Counted from the stretch's first letter, positions 1 to 5,716 are shown. The stretch is DNA of 6,891 bases from Pseudomonadota bacterium (GCA_021792815.1 JAJYTX010000149.1:1-6891); one strand, 5' to 3'. The notes: generated by a model not told the origin, from the letters alone. Made by a program: numbers and translations.

Positions 1-697
1 TTCGCGACAGCTGGCGCGTGCGCACCCCGGGCGCTTCCAGGTGTTTGCCACGTTGCCGATGCCGGACGTCGCGGGCTCGATCGACGAGCTCGATCACGCG
101 CTCGCGGCCGGCGCGCTGGGCGTGCTGTTGTTGAGCAACTACGACGACAGATATCTCGGCGATGCGCAGTTTCGGCCCCTGCTGCAGGAACTCGATCGTC
201 GGCGGACGACGGTCTATGTGCACCCGACCGCGGCCAGCTGCTGCCAGCAGCTCGTTCCGCAGCTTGCGCCGGCGTTTCTGGAATTTCCGTTCGACACGAC
301 CCGCACGATCGCGAGTCTCCTCTACACCGGGTCGCTTTCCGCGTTCCGCAACATTGCGTGGATCTTCTCCCACGGCGGCGGCGCTCTCCCTTACCTGGCG
401 GATCGGCTGAGTCAGTGGGCCAAGGCGCGGCCCGATCTCGCGGCGCTGCTGCCTGAAGGTCCGATGGCAGAGCTGCGCCGGCTCCACTTCGACACTGCGA
501 GCGTGACCAATCAATACGCGCTGCAGACGCTGTTGGTCTTTGCCGGGCCCGACCGGATTCTGTTCGGCACCGACTTCCCGTTCGTTTCCGCCGCACCGCA
601 GCTCGCGGAGCTGGCCGGCAACCGTCTCGATCCCGCGACGCTGAGCGCCATCCGGCACGGCAATGCGGAACGATTGCTGCCCGCGTTGCGCCGCTGA
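1..697 (+). CDS. Amidohydrolase family protein (ACMSD-like, amidohydrolase 2), 5'-truncated by the window
   Basis: This is the C-terminal part of a TIM-barrel metal-dependent hydrolase or decarboxylase of the amidohydrolase-2/ACMSD family, which includes decarboxylases of small aromatic acids. The reading frame is open from base 2, and the residues before the GTG at 41 (HPGRFQVFATLPMPD) already match the family, so the gene starts before the window and GTG 41 is not the start. Visible motifs are the metal-ligand His in YVHPTA (codon at 221), a second conserved His in SHGGGALPYLADRL (codon at 371), and the catalytic Asp in LFGTDFPF (codon at 572). The N-terminal HxH-type metal motif would be upstream and cannot be seen. 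It ends in TGA at 695-697, 170 bases before the esterase, with a promoter-like region between them, so it is probably a separate transcription unit. The substrate cannot be read from the sequence. Decarboxylation or hydrolysis of an aromatic acid would suit the neighbourhood but is inference. Confidence 0.9.
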   Translation, partial: SRQLARAHPGRFQVFATLPMPDVAGSIDELDHALAAGALGVLLLSNYDDRYLGDAQFRPLLQELDRRRTTVYVHPTAASCCQQLVPQLAPAFLEFPFDTTRTIASLLYTGSLSAFRNIAWIFSHGGGALPYLADRLSQWAKARPDLAALLPEGPMAELRRLHFDTASVTNQYALQTLLVFAGPDRILFGTDFPFVSAAPQLAELAGNRLDPATLSAIRHGNAERLLPALRR

Positions 698-754
698 GCT
701 CGGCGAGCCGGCGGCGGCAGCGACGAGTCGGTGTCGGAAACGGGACTGCCGCAC

Positions 755-778
755 CTGACTGTGCGGTCAGCTTATACT
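755..778 (+). promoter_or_regulatory. Candidate upstream promoter element: CTGAC/GTCAG dyad next to a TATACT box
   Basis: A perfect 5-bp inverted repeat, CTGAC-N6-GTCAG (755-770), sits just before TATACT (773-778), which matches the sigma-70 -10 consensus at five of six positions. No good -35 hexamer is seen 16-18 bases upstream, so a promoter here would need an activator or would be weak. The dyad resembles a short regulator site, but its owner is unknown. It could also be chance. Confidence 0.25.
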
Positions 779-807
779 TGCGGATGTAAACGATTGCATG
801 TTACAAA
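778..807 (+). promoter_or_regulatory. Candidate promoter of the esterase gene (TTGCGG ... TACAAA)
   Basis: TTGCGG (778-783) and TACAAA (802-807) are 18 bases apart, and the LacI-type operator at 785-798 fills the spacer. The arrangement copies the one before the deglycosidase pair, where TTGCAT also ends one base before the operator. Each hexamer matches consensus only partly (3/6 and 4/6), so the shared geometry is the stronger argument. Transcription from here would leave a leader of roughly 50-55 bases before the esterase ATG. Confidence 0.35.
785..798 (+). promoter_or_regulatory. LacI-family-type operator TGTAAACGATTGCA
   Basis: The 14-mer fits the pseudo-palindrome TGNAANCGNTTNCA with the central CG that is characteristic of LacI/GalR-family operators (compare CcpA cre, PurR and RbsR sites). 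The same pattern occurs at 2575-2588 upstream of the deglycosidase pair, and I found no third full match in the window. Its position in the presumed promoter implies repression relieved by a ligand, probably a sugar or sugar derivative. The repressor gene is not in the window. Confidence 0.6.
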
Positions 808-840
808 CAAGCAACGGCCGGTCGATCCAGGTCATCTCGG

Positions 841-858
841 CCCGGCCATGGCCGGGAG
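841..858 (+). promoter_or_regulatory. Perfect 16-bp palindrome overlapping the esterase ribosome-binding site
   Basis: CCCGGCCATGGCCGGG (841-856) is a perfect palindrome. In RNA it can form a 6-bp GC stem with a CAUG loop. Its 3' arm overlaps the Shine-Dalgarno GGGAG (854-858), which lies nine bases before the esterase ATG at 868. Folding would partly hide the ribosome site. A seven-codon frame (ATG 848, stop 869-871) starts inside the palindrome and overlaps the esterase ATG as ATGA, but it has no Shine-Dalgarno of its own. Confidence 0.4.
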
Positions 859-867
859 ACAGTCGAC

Positions 868-2448
868 ATGAGAACAGTGTTCGCAGGCGTCGCGGCGGCG
901 GTCTTGACGCTCGGGTGCATGACGCCCGGTTGGGCGGGGAATGCTCCCCGGGTGCAGGTCACCCGGGGCTGGCTGCAAGGCCGCACACAGGGTCCGGTGG
1001 ATGTCTTCCTGGGCATACCCTATGCCGCACCGCCGGTCGGCGCGTATCGCTGGCGGGCGCCGCGGCCGGCGCAACCCTGGCATGGCTTGCGCCGCGCGGA
1101 TCGCTTCGGCGCCAGCTGTTCGCAGCCGCTGGTGCGCAATGGATTTGGACCGTGGACGCCGGAGTACTTTCCCCATGGCGCCGTCAGCGAGAACTGCCTG
1201 TACCTGAATGTCTGGACACCCCGCAAACGCACCGGCCCCATGGCGGTGCTGGTGTGGATTCCCGGCGGCGGTTTCATCGGCGGCTCCGGTTCGGTACCGG
1301 TCTACAACGGTGCCCGGCTTGCCGCGCGCGGTATCGTGGTCGTGTCGATCAACTACCGACTCGGTCCGTTCGGGTTTCTCACCACCCCGGCGCTGGCAGC
1401 CCAGGCGCGCCGCGATCACGAGCCCCCCGGCAACTATGGGCTGCAGGATGTCATTGCCGCGCTGCGGTGGATACAACAGAACATCGCGGACTTCGGCGGC
1501 AACCCCCGGGAAGTCACGATCGCCGGCCAGTCGGCCGGTGCCATCACGGTGCAGGACCTGCTGGTCTCGCCTCTGGCGAGGGGACTGTACCAGCGGGCCA
1601 TCGCGGAAAGCGGCTTGCCGACCACGGTCCCAAGCGTGCACCTCGCTCAGGCGGAACAGTCCGGTGAGGCCTTCATGCGCGCACACGGTGTCCGGACCTT
1701 GGGCGCTTTGCGGGCTTTGCCGCCTCGGGCGCTTGAGCCCGCCGGCGCATTCATGTCCGGACCGCGATTCTTTCCCATCATCGACGGCGAGGTGGTGCCT
1801 GCCGCCGTGGATCGGTTGATCGCCGAGGGTCGCGCACGCCAGGTGCCGGTACTCATCGGCATGAATGCGAACGAGCGCTCGGCCTCCTCGCCGCTCACCC
1901 GGACCCTGAGCGGTCGGCTCTGGCAGGCGTTTCTGCGCAGGAATTTCGGTGCCATGGCGCCGAGCTTCGCGCGCCTGTACCAGGACAGGACCGCTCGTCA
2001 ACGGTCCCGGGCGAAGCAGGCGCTGCAGACCGACCTGGGCCGTGCCGCGCTGTACCACTGGGCCAGGTTGTGGCTCGCGCACGCCCACGCACCCGTCTAC
2101 GCATATCTGTGGACCCACGTGGAGCCCGGTCCCCAATCGGCAAAATGGGGGGCGTTTCATACGTCCGAGGTACCGTATGTCTTCGATACGCTCAATCGGT
2201 CGCCGGGCCGGCCGTTCACGGCGACCGACCGGGCCATTGCGCGGCGGATGTCCGCGTACTGGGTTGATTTCGTGAAGACCGGCAGTCCCAACGGCCCAGG
2301 CCTCCCGGTCTGGCCGCGCCTGGCGCATCCTCAGGGTCCGATCATGCGGCTCGGCGCGCGGATGAAGCCCGAGCCGATGCTGCCGCACCGCGTGCTGAGC
2401 GCGATGCGGGTATTCATGGCACACGGCGGCAAAACCGGACTGTTCTGA
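868..2448 (+). CDS. Secreted type-B carboxylesterase (alpha/beta hydrolase)
   Basis: This 526-residue protein has the usual length and motifs of the carboxylesterase type-B family, which hydrolyses carboxylic esters. Residues 1-23 form a signal peptide (MR, hydrophobic core, likely cut after GWA), so it should act in the periplasm or outside. A cysteine at 17 (LTLGC) gives only a poor lipobox. The family signature reads SENCLYLNVWTP (107-118). The oxyanion-hole segment is PGGGFIGG (132-139), with Pro where His is common. The nucleophile is Ser222 in GQSAG, a variant of GESAG. Glu336 (MNANE) and His431 (GAFH) complete the triad. Cys84 and Cys110 are placed for the conserved disulfide. The ATG at 868 is supported by GGGAG nine bases upstream and by the signal peptide. 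It is flanked by a LacI-type operator upstream and a hairpin downstream, so it is probably monocistronic. Its real substrate is unknown; acylated plant glycosides are a guess from its neighbours. Confidence 0.95.
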   Translation: MRTVFAGVAAAVLTLGCMTPGWAGNAPRVQVTRGWLQGRTQGPVDVFLGIPYAAPPVGAYRWRAPRPAQPWHGLRRADRFGASCSQPLVRNGFGPWTPEYFPHGAVSENCLYLNVWTPRKRTGPMAVLVWIPGGGFIGGSGSVPVYNGARLAARGIVVVSINYRLGPFGFLTTPALAAQARRDHEPPGNYGLQDVIAALRWIQQNIADFGGNPREVTIAGQSAGAITVQDLLVSPLARGLYQRAIAESGLPTTVPSVHLAQAEQSGEAFMRAHGVRTLGALRALPPRALEPAGAFMSGPRFFPIIDGEVVPAAVDRLIAEGRARQVPVLIGMNANERSASSPLTRTLSGRLWQAFLRRNFGAMAPSFARLYQDRTARQRSRAKQALQTDLGRAALYHWARLWLAHAHAPVYAYLWTHVEPGPQSAKWGAFHTSEVPYVFDTLNRSPGRPFTATDRAIARRMSAYWVDFVKTGSPNGPGLPVWPRLAHPQGPIMRLGARMKPEPMLPHRVLSAMRVFMAHGGKTGLF

Positions 2449-2473
2449 GCGCCACGCGTGCTTCAGCGGGACG

Positions 2474-2497
2474 AGCCGAATCGCTCGCGATTCGGCT
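2474..2497 (+). terminator. Perfect 11-bp inverted repeat after the esterase, probable transcription terminator
   Basis: Arms AGCCGAATCGC (2474-2484) and GCGATTCGGCT (2487-2497) are exact reverse complements separated by two bases; as RNA this gives about 10 bp with a four-base loop. It starts 25 bases after the esterase stop, where a terminator is expected. No T-tract follows on the + strand, so it is not a textbook intrinsic terminator and may instead act as a 3'-end stabiliser or a protein site. Confidence 0.5.
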
Positions 2498-2567
2498 GTG
2501 CTGCATGGACTCCTCGCCGGACGGCGACCGTGGATGGCATTCCGACCATCCCCCGCCGGCCGCGCGG

Positions 2568-2595
2568 TTGCATCTGTAATCGTTTTCAGTAAGAT
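2568..2595 (+). promoter_or_regulatory. Candidate promoter of the C-deglycosidase-like operon (TTGCAT ... TAAGAT)
   Basis: TTGCAT (2568-2573) and TAAGAT (2590-2595) are separated by 16 bases, and the spacer contains the LacI-type operator. The hexamers match the sigma-70 consensus at 3/6 and 4/6. The layout mirrors the esterase promoter. Initiation near 2602 would give a leader of about 290 bases before the ATG at 2894. A closer, unseen promoter cannot be excluded. Confidence 0.4.
2575..2588 (+). promoter_or_regulatory. LacI-family-type operator TGTAATCGTTTTCA
   Basis: This is an exact fit to TGNAANCGNTTNCA and shares 11 of 14 bases with the site at 785-798 (common form TGTAAWCGWTTKCA). It lies between the candidate -35 and -10 boxes, where a bound repressor would exclude RNA polymerase. 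The paired sites suggest one regulon covering the esterase and the deglycosidase pair. Confidence 0.6.
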
Positions 2596-2676
2596 CGGCA
2601 TGCTCTACCGCGGCGAGAGTCCCTCCATGGCGCTACCTGAGTTCTTCCCTGGAAATCCTCCCTGGCGTCTTTCGGT

Positions 2677-2690
2677 CGCGCGCGCGCGCG
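2677..2690. repeat. CG dinucleotide repeat, seven units
   Basis: Seven uninterrupted CG units lie in the leader upstream of the deglycosidase pair, followed by further GC-rich sequence. Alternating CG runs can adopt Z-DNA and can vary in length by slippage. No function is shown here. Confidence 0.85.
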
Positions 2691-2799
2691 GCGCCGCAAT
2701 CATCGAACTTTGCCCACCGGTGCCGGATCCGGCGGCAGGCAGCGCCCGCCTGTCGACATCGTGCGCCGCAGCCCGGCGGCCGCACCGGGGCCCTTTGGC

Positions 2800-2824
2800 G
2801 CACCCCGACACGCACACGGGGTGC
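2800..2824 (+). promoter_or_regulatory. Leader hairpin, perfect 8-bp stem
   Basis: GCACCCCG (2800-2807) and CGGGGTGC (2817-2824) are exact reverse complements around a nine-base loop. The hairpin lies about 70 bases before the deglycosidase alpha-subunit ATG. It has no T-tract, so it is not an evident terminator. In such GC-rich DNA some hairpins arise by chance. Confidence 0.35.
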
Positions 2825-2852
2825 CCCCGCCGGATCGCCTGAACCCGATCCT

Positions 2853-2871
2853 GCCCGTGATGTGCACGGGC
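2853..2871 (+). promoter_or_regulatory. Leader hairpin close to the ribosome site, perfect 7-bp stem
   Basis: GCCCGTG (2853-2859) and CACGGGC (2865-2871) pair perfectly around loop ATGTG. The stem ends 12 bases before the Shine-Dalgarno GGAAG (2884-2888) of the alpha-subunit gene. It leaves the ribosome site free but may affect access or mRNA stability. Confidence 0.35.
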
Positions 2872-2893
2872 GGCGACAGACCTGGAAGAGACC

Positions 2894-3883
2894 ATGGCAA
2901 CACAGCATCACATCAAGCGGGGCGTCAGCCTTTACAGCCTTCAGGAAGAATATTTCCTGCGCAAACTCGATCTGGAGGGTTGCATCGCCACGAGCGCGAG
3001 GCTCGGCGCACTCGGAATCGAATCCATCGGCGAACAGATGATGCCGGGATTCCCGAATCTTCCGGACGCATTCTATGCCAGATGGCACCAGTGGATGGCG
3101 CACTACGGCACGGTGCCCACGTGCCACGACATGTTCCTGGACACCAAGCGCTACAAGGATCGACTGCTCAGCGACGACGAGATGATCGAGTCCATCAAGA
3201 CCGACCTCCGTCATGCCGCCCGGCTCGGCTGCAAAGTCATGCGGGTCCTGGTGAGCGTCAAGCCGGAAATGGTGGAACGCTGCATTCCGTACGCAGAGGA
3301 ATGCGACGTGAAGATGGGGCTCGAGATCCACTCCCCGTTTCACTTCGATCATCCGTGGATCATGCGTTACACCGAGATGATCGAGCGGACCGGAACCCGT
3401 CACGTCGGTTATGTTCCCGACATGGGAATCTACGTCAAGCGGTACCCACGCGTGATGCGCGATCATGCCCTGCGCCATGGCGCCACGGAGAAGATCATCG
3501 ACTTCGTCTGCCAGGCATACGAAGAGCGGGTACTGGCCGATTACGTCATTTTTGATGTGGGCCTGATGGGCGGCAACGAAGCGGACCGCCGGTTCGCCGA
3601 ATCGGTGCGCCACATCATCTGGTCCAATCCCCGGCGCATGCTGGAGTTCATGCCGCACATCTACCACATACACGCCAAATTCTACGACATGGTGGACGAT
3701 ACGCGCGAATACAGCATTCCGTACGAGGAAATCATTCCAGTGCTCATCGAGGGAGGGTACGACGGCTATCTGTCCAGCGAGTACGAGGGGAATCGCTGGA
3801 TACAGGACGCCTACCCGGTCGACAGCATCGAGCAGGTACGACGCCAGCACGTGATGTTCGAGCGCCTGCTGACCACGCGATGA
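2894..3883 (+). CDS. C-glycoside deglycosidase alpha-subunit-like protein (sugar phosphate isomerase/epimerase TIM barrel)
   Basis: This 329-residue protein belongs to the xylose-isomerase-like TIM-barrel (AP endonuclease 2) superfamily and resembles the large subunit of C-glycoside deglycosidases (DfgA-like). In characterised members, a metal-dependent alpha/beta complex breaks the carbon-carbon bond between a 3-keto sugar and an aromatic ring by beta-elimination. The N-terminal RGVSLYSLQEEYF (9-21) is typical of the group. Candidate metal or catalytic residues are Glu144 and His146 (GLEIHSPFH), Asp176 (YVPDMGIY), His258/His260 (HIYHIHAKFYD) and Glu296/Glu298 (YLSSEYEG); these are assigned by motif position, not by alignment. 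There is no signal peptide, so it is cytoplasmic. The ATG at 2894 has GGAAG five bases upstream. The beta-subunit gene follows after 16 bases, which strongly supports the assignment. The substrate is not known; a related 3-keto-glycoside lyase or an isomerase activity remains possible. Confidence 0.85.
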   Translation: MATQHHIKRGVSLYSLQEEYFLRKLDLEGCIATSARLGALGIESIGEQMMPGFPNLPDAFYARWHQWMAHYGTVPTCHDMFLDTKRYKDRLLSDDEMIESIKTDLRHAARLGCKVMRVLVSVKPEMVERCIPYAEECDVKMGLEIHSPFHFDHPWIMRYTEMIERTGTRHVGYVPDMGIYVKRYPRVMRDHALRHGATEKIIDFVCQAYEERVLADYVIFDVGLMGGNEADRRFAESVRHIIWSNPRRMLEFMPHIYHIHAKFYDMVDDTREYSIPYEEIIPVLIEGGYDGYLSSEYEGNRWIQDAYPVDSIEQVRRQHVMFERLLTTR

Positions 3884-3888
3884 GTTCC

Positions 3889-3894
3889 GGAGGA
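3889..3894 (+). promoter_or_regulatory. Strong Shine-Dalgarno of the beta-subunit gene
   Basis: GGAGGA ends five bases before the ATG at 3900, in the 16-base gap between the two subunit genes. It is the best ribosome site in the window and would support ample synthesis of the small subunit from a shared mRNA. Confidence 0.8.
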
Positions 3895-3899
3895 CCACG

Positions 3900-4289
3900 A
3901 TGTTTGACAAGTACATGATCGTCGAGGACGGCTTCCGCAACGTGAGCGAGAATGGCCGCACCATCGGGTTTCAGGTGAACACCCGTCTGCCCTATTACCG
4001 CGGCCTTGGCGTCTCCATGGTCGAAGACGTCTCGGTGACCGTCGACGGACAGACTTTCCCCCGTGACGCGGTCACCATCGTCCTGCGCGGCCGGCCCATG
4101 ACTCTCGGAGCCATGGAGACCGACTATCACGAGCGCTGGGAGTTCGGCGAAGTAGGCACCGTCATCGTCCGCAAGGAAGGCGGACTGGCACCCGGCGTGC
4201 ACCAGGTGGACCTCACGGACAGACTGCGGATTTCCTATCTGCCGTTTCCGCTGCTGGGTCACGACAGCAAGCGGCTCGTACTGAAATGA
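3900..4289 (+). CDS. C-glycoside deglycosidase beta-subunit domain protein (DUF6379/CGDB family)
   Basis: This 129-residue cytoplasmic protein matches the small DUF6379 (CGDB) family, the beta subunit of C-glycoside deglycosidases (DfgB-like). Characteristic stretches are the N-terminal FDKYMIVEDGFRNV (2-15), YYRGLGVSMVEDVSVTVDG (32-50), the region around YHERWEFGEVGTVIV, and the C-terminal TDRLRISYLPFPLLGHDSKR. It fills the whole family length with no extra domain. In known enzymes this beta-rich subunit binds the TIM-barrel subunit, and both are needed for activity. The gene begins 16 bases after the alpha-subunit stop behind a strong GGAGGA, so the two are surely cotranscribed. A gap of 156 bases follows before the next gene. 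The family name carries the functional call. The substrate specificity of this pair is not visible. Confidence 0.88.
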   Translation: MFDKYMIVEDGFRNVSENGRTIGFQVNTRLPYYRGLGVSMVEDVSVTVDGQTFPRDAVTIVLRGRPMTLGAMETDYHERWEFGEVGTVIVRKEGGLAPGVHQVDLTDRLRISYLPFPLLGHDSKRLVLK

Positions 4290-4424
4290 GCCGCGGTCCG
4301 CGCCGTCAGGCCGCCACACGCCTCCGTGCCGGATACACGAGCTGTCCGGCCACGTACCGGTGCACACGCGGCCGCGAAGACGCCAGCGCGGCGCGAAATG
4401 CTGGCGGCAACCGCTCCAGATGAC

Positions 4425-4441
4425 ACGTTCTGGGGGAACGT
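4425..4441 (+). promoter_or_regulatory. Hairpin enclosing the GST ribosome-binding site
   Basis: ACGTTC (4425-4430) and GAACGT (4436-4441) are exact reverse complements around loop TGGGG. The likely Shine-Dalgarno GGGGGA (4432-4437), eight bases before the GST ATG at 4446, is displayed in the loop and the start of the 3' arm. This could make translation of GST depend on RNA folding. The rest of the 4290-4445 gap shows only a 6-bp dyad, GCCGGA ... TCCGGC, and no clear promoter or terminator. Confidence 0.35.
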
Positions 4442-4445
4442 TCGC

Positions 4446-5093
4446 ATGACGCTCACGCTGTATTATTCGCCATTGAGTTGCTCGCTGGTGCCGTACATCG
4501 CGCTGACCGAAGCAGGCGCCGAGTTCAGCGTCAAGGCGCTGAATATGCACCGCGGAGAGCACACTACCGCGGAGTTCCGCCGCATCAATCCGAAGCAGGC
4601 GGTGCCGGTGTTGCTGATAGACGGTGCGCCACTGACGGAGAATGTCGCGATTCAGATCTGGATCGCAAGAACGTTCCGCGAAGCGCGCCTGTTGCCGGAC
4701 GACCCGATGCGGGAAATTCAGGTCATTTCCTTTCTCGCCTGGTGCGCCTCCGGCATACATCCCCGGCTTACCCCGAACATCCTGCCGGAACGATATTGCG
4801 ATCTGCCGGATTCGGGGCCCAGCGTGCGCCGCTGCGCGCAAAAGGCCCTGCGGGCCAATTATGCGGTGGCGGAAGCGATGCTGGCCGACGGCCGCAGCTG
4901 GTTCTTCTGGCAGTTCACCACTGCGGACCTGTATTTTTTCTGGTGCTTCCGCCGTGGCATGCAGTTCAACGTGGACGTCGCGGATTTCCCGCTGTGCCGG
5001 GCTCACCTCGAACGCGTCTCCGAGCGGCCCAGCGCTCAGCGGCTGTTTGCCTTCGAGAAGGAGGTTCTCGCCCGGTTCGCGGAACACTCCTGA
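4446..5093 (+). CDS. Glutathione S-transferase family protein
   Basis: This 215-residue cytoplasmic protein has the two-domain layout and length of bacterial (beta/theta-like) glutathione S-transferases, resembling E. coli GstA at its N-terminus. The thioredoxin-like domain opens TLTLYYSPLSCSL, with Cys12 aligned to the beta-class active-site cysteine. It contains the cis-proline motif QAVPVLLIDG (Pro54) and the glutathione-binding segment LTENVAI (63-69), where Asn66 stands in place of the usual Ser after Glu65. The helical C-terminal domain includes FTTADLYFFW (157-166), with the conserved N-capping Asp161. The frame is open upstream to GTG 4326, but ATG 4446 is chosen because the family's first strand begins there and GGGGGA precedes it. 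It may detoxify an electrophilic intermediate or isomerise a ring-cleavage product of aromatic breakdown, but that is inference from context. Cotranscription with the deglycosidase pair 156 bases upstream is possible. Confidence 0.92.
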   Translation: MTLTLYYSPLSCSLVPYIALTEAGAEFSVKALNMHRGEHTTAEFRRINPKQAVPVLLIDGAPLTENVAIQIWIARTFREARLLPDDPMREIQVISFLAWCASGIHPRLTPNILPERYCDLPDSGPSVRRCAQKALRANYAVAEAMLADGRSWFFWQFTTADLYFFWCFRRGMQFNVDVADFPLCRAHLERVSERPSAQRLFAFEKEVLARFAEHS

Positions 5094-5716
5094 TGAGTCG
5101 GGCGCGCGCATCCGATGCGAATCGCCCGCGCTGCCCGGGATTCAGGCCGGCACTCGAATCCGCCGCGTCACCGGTAGTGCTGAGCGGAAATCAGACATGC
5201 TAGAGCGGACACTGGCGCTCGCTCGAGCAGGTGCGCCGCCAACATGCGCTGCTGTGCAGGATCGAAGCGGAGCTCACGCGGACCGACCCATGACACGCCC
5301 ACCGCTGCAGTTCGTGTGCGGCCATGGACCGGGGAAAACCGGGTGCCCGAGGCGCAGGGATGTACGCTGGCGCGCATCCATCGATCCTTCGCGCCTTCGT
5401 TAATGCATGTCGGCAGCTCAGTCGTTGCCAGTCGCGCCGCCACCTTGATACGGGAACACCCCATGAGCCGATTCAGCTCTGCCCTCGTCAGACGCGGCGA
5501 GGCACCGCCGGGCGGTGACGGTGCGCGAACGGCGATCGACGTCTCCCTGGGCTGCGGATCCGGACGCTTGGCCACCCACCCCGGCGCCAGTCGGCGCACG
5601 GACGGCAAGCAGTCCGGATGGTCGAGGTTTGAGCTCGAGGTCCGGGCAGTCCACCACCGGCATCGGCCGCAGCAGCGACATCCCCGCGACAGAACCGACA
5701 CGCGGGCCGCGCGGCA
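5094..5716. other. 623-base stretch without a recognisable gene
   Basis: Neither strand gives a frame with family motifs, and open frames here are Arg/His/Pro-rich in the way expected of GC-rich noncoding DNA. The best candidate is ATG 5463 to TGA 5718-5720 (85 codons), with GC-biased third positions and an ATGA overlap with the MFS start, but with no Shine-Dalgarno and no recognisable sequence. A 13-base pseudo-palindrome CGCATCCGATGCG (5107-5119) follows the GST gene. No tRNA, rRNA, CRISPR or insertion-sequence ends are seen. The MFS promoter could lie here but is not evident. Confidence 0.5.

Larger units (their letters stand above)
2596..2893 (+). other. Long GC-rich leader before the deglycosidase pair; no convincing gene
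   Basis: No protein-coding gene can be supported in this stretch. A frame from ATG 2627 to a stop at 2842 shows unbiased third positions in its first part and no recognisable motif. The stretch holds a (CG)7 run (2677-2690), a 12-bp palindrome GCCGGATCCGGC (2722-2733) and two perfect hairpins (2800-2824 and 2853-2871). If transcription starts near 2602, all of it is mRNA leader. No known riboswitch class is recognised. Confidence 0.5.

Noticed and set aside
41..43. GTG 41 as the start of the amidohydrolase
   Set aside because: The family sequence continues in frame upstream to base 2, and the N-terminal metal-binding part of the fold would be missing.
659..680. A third LacI-type site near CGGAACGATTGCT
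   Set aside because: The left half does not fit TGNAAN in register, and it lies inside the amidohydrolase coding sequence.
832..2601. 589-codon open frame on the - strand opposite the esterase
   Set aside because: It is an antisense shadow of a high-GC gene. The product is rich in Arg, Pro and His with no motif, and the + strand carries a full catalytic triad and signal peptide.
2498..2842. 114-codon + frame in the gap, or its 71-codon version from ATG 2627
   Set aside because: The first part lacks GC-biased third positions, there is no convincing ribosome site, and the product is low in complexity. It is treated as leader sequence.
4326..4445. Upstream extension of the GST frame to GTG 4326
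   Set aside because: The extra 40 residues do not resemble the GST N-terminus, and a Shine-Dalgarno is placed correctly for ATG 4446.
2633..5111. Two long - strand frames (2633-3964 and 3744-5111)
   Set aside because: They lie antisense to the deglycosidase pair and GST, whose + strand products match families over their full length. The - strand products show no domain.
5093..5203. 36-codon frame overlapping the GST stop as TGATGA
   Set aside because: It is short, has no ribosome site or recognisable sequence, and TGATGA is easily chance.
5417..5430. A LacI-type site CTCAGTCGTTGCCA upstream of the MFS gene
   Set aside because: It has four mismatches to the consensus at fixed positions, so the MFS gene cannot be added to the regulon on this evidence.
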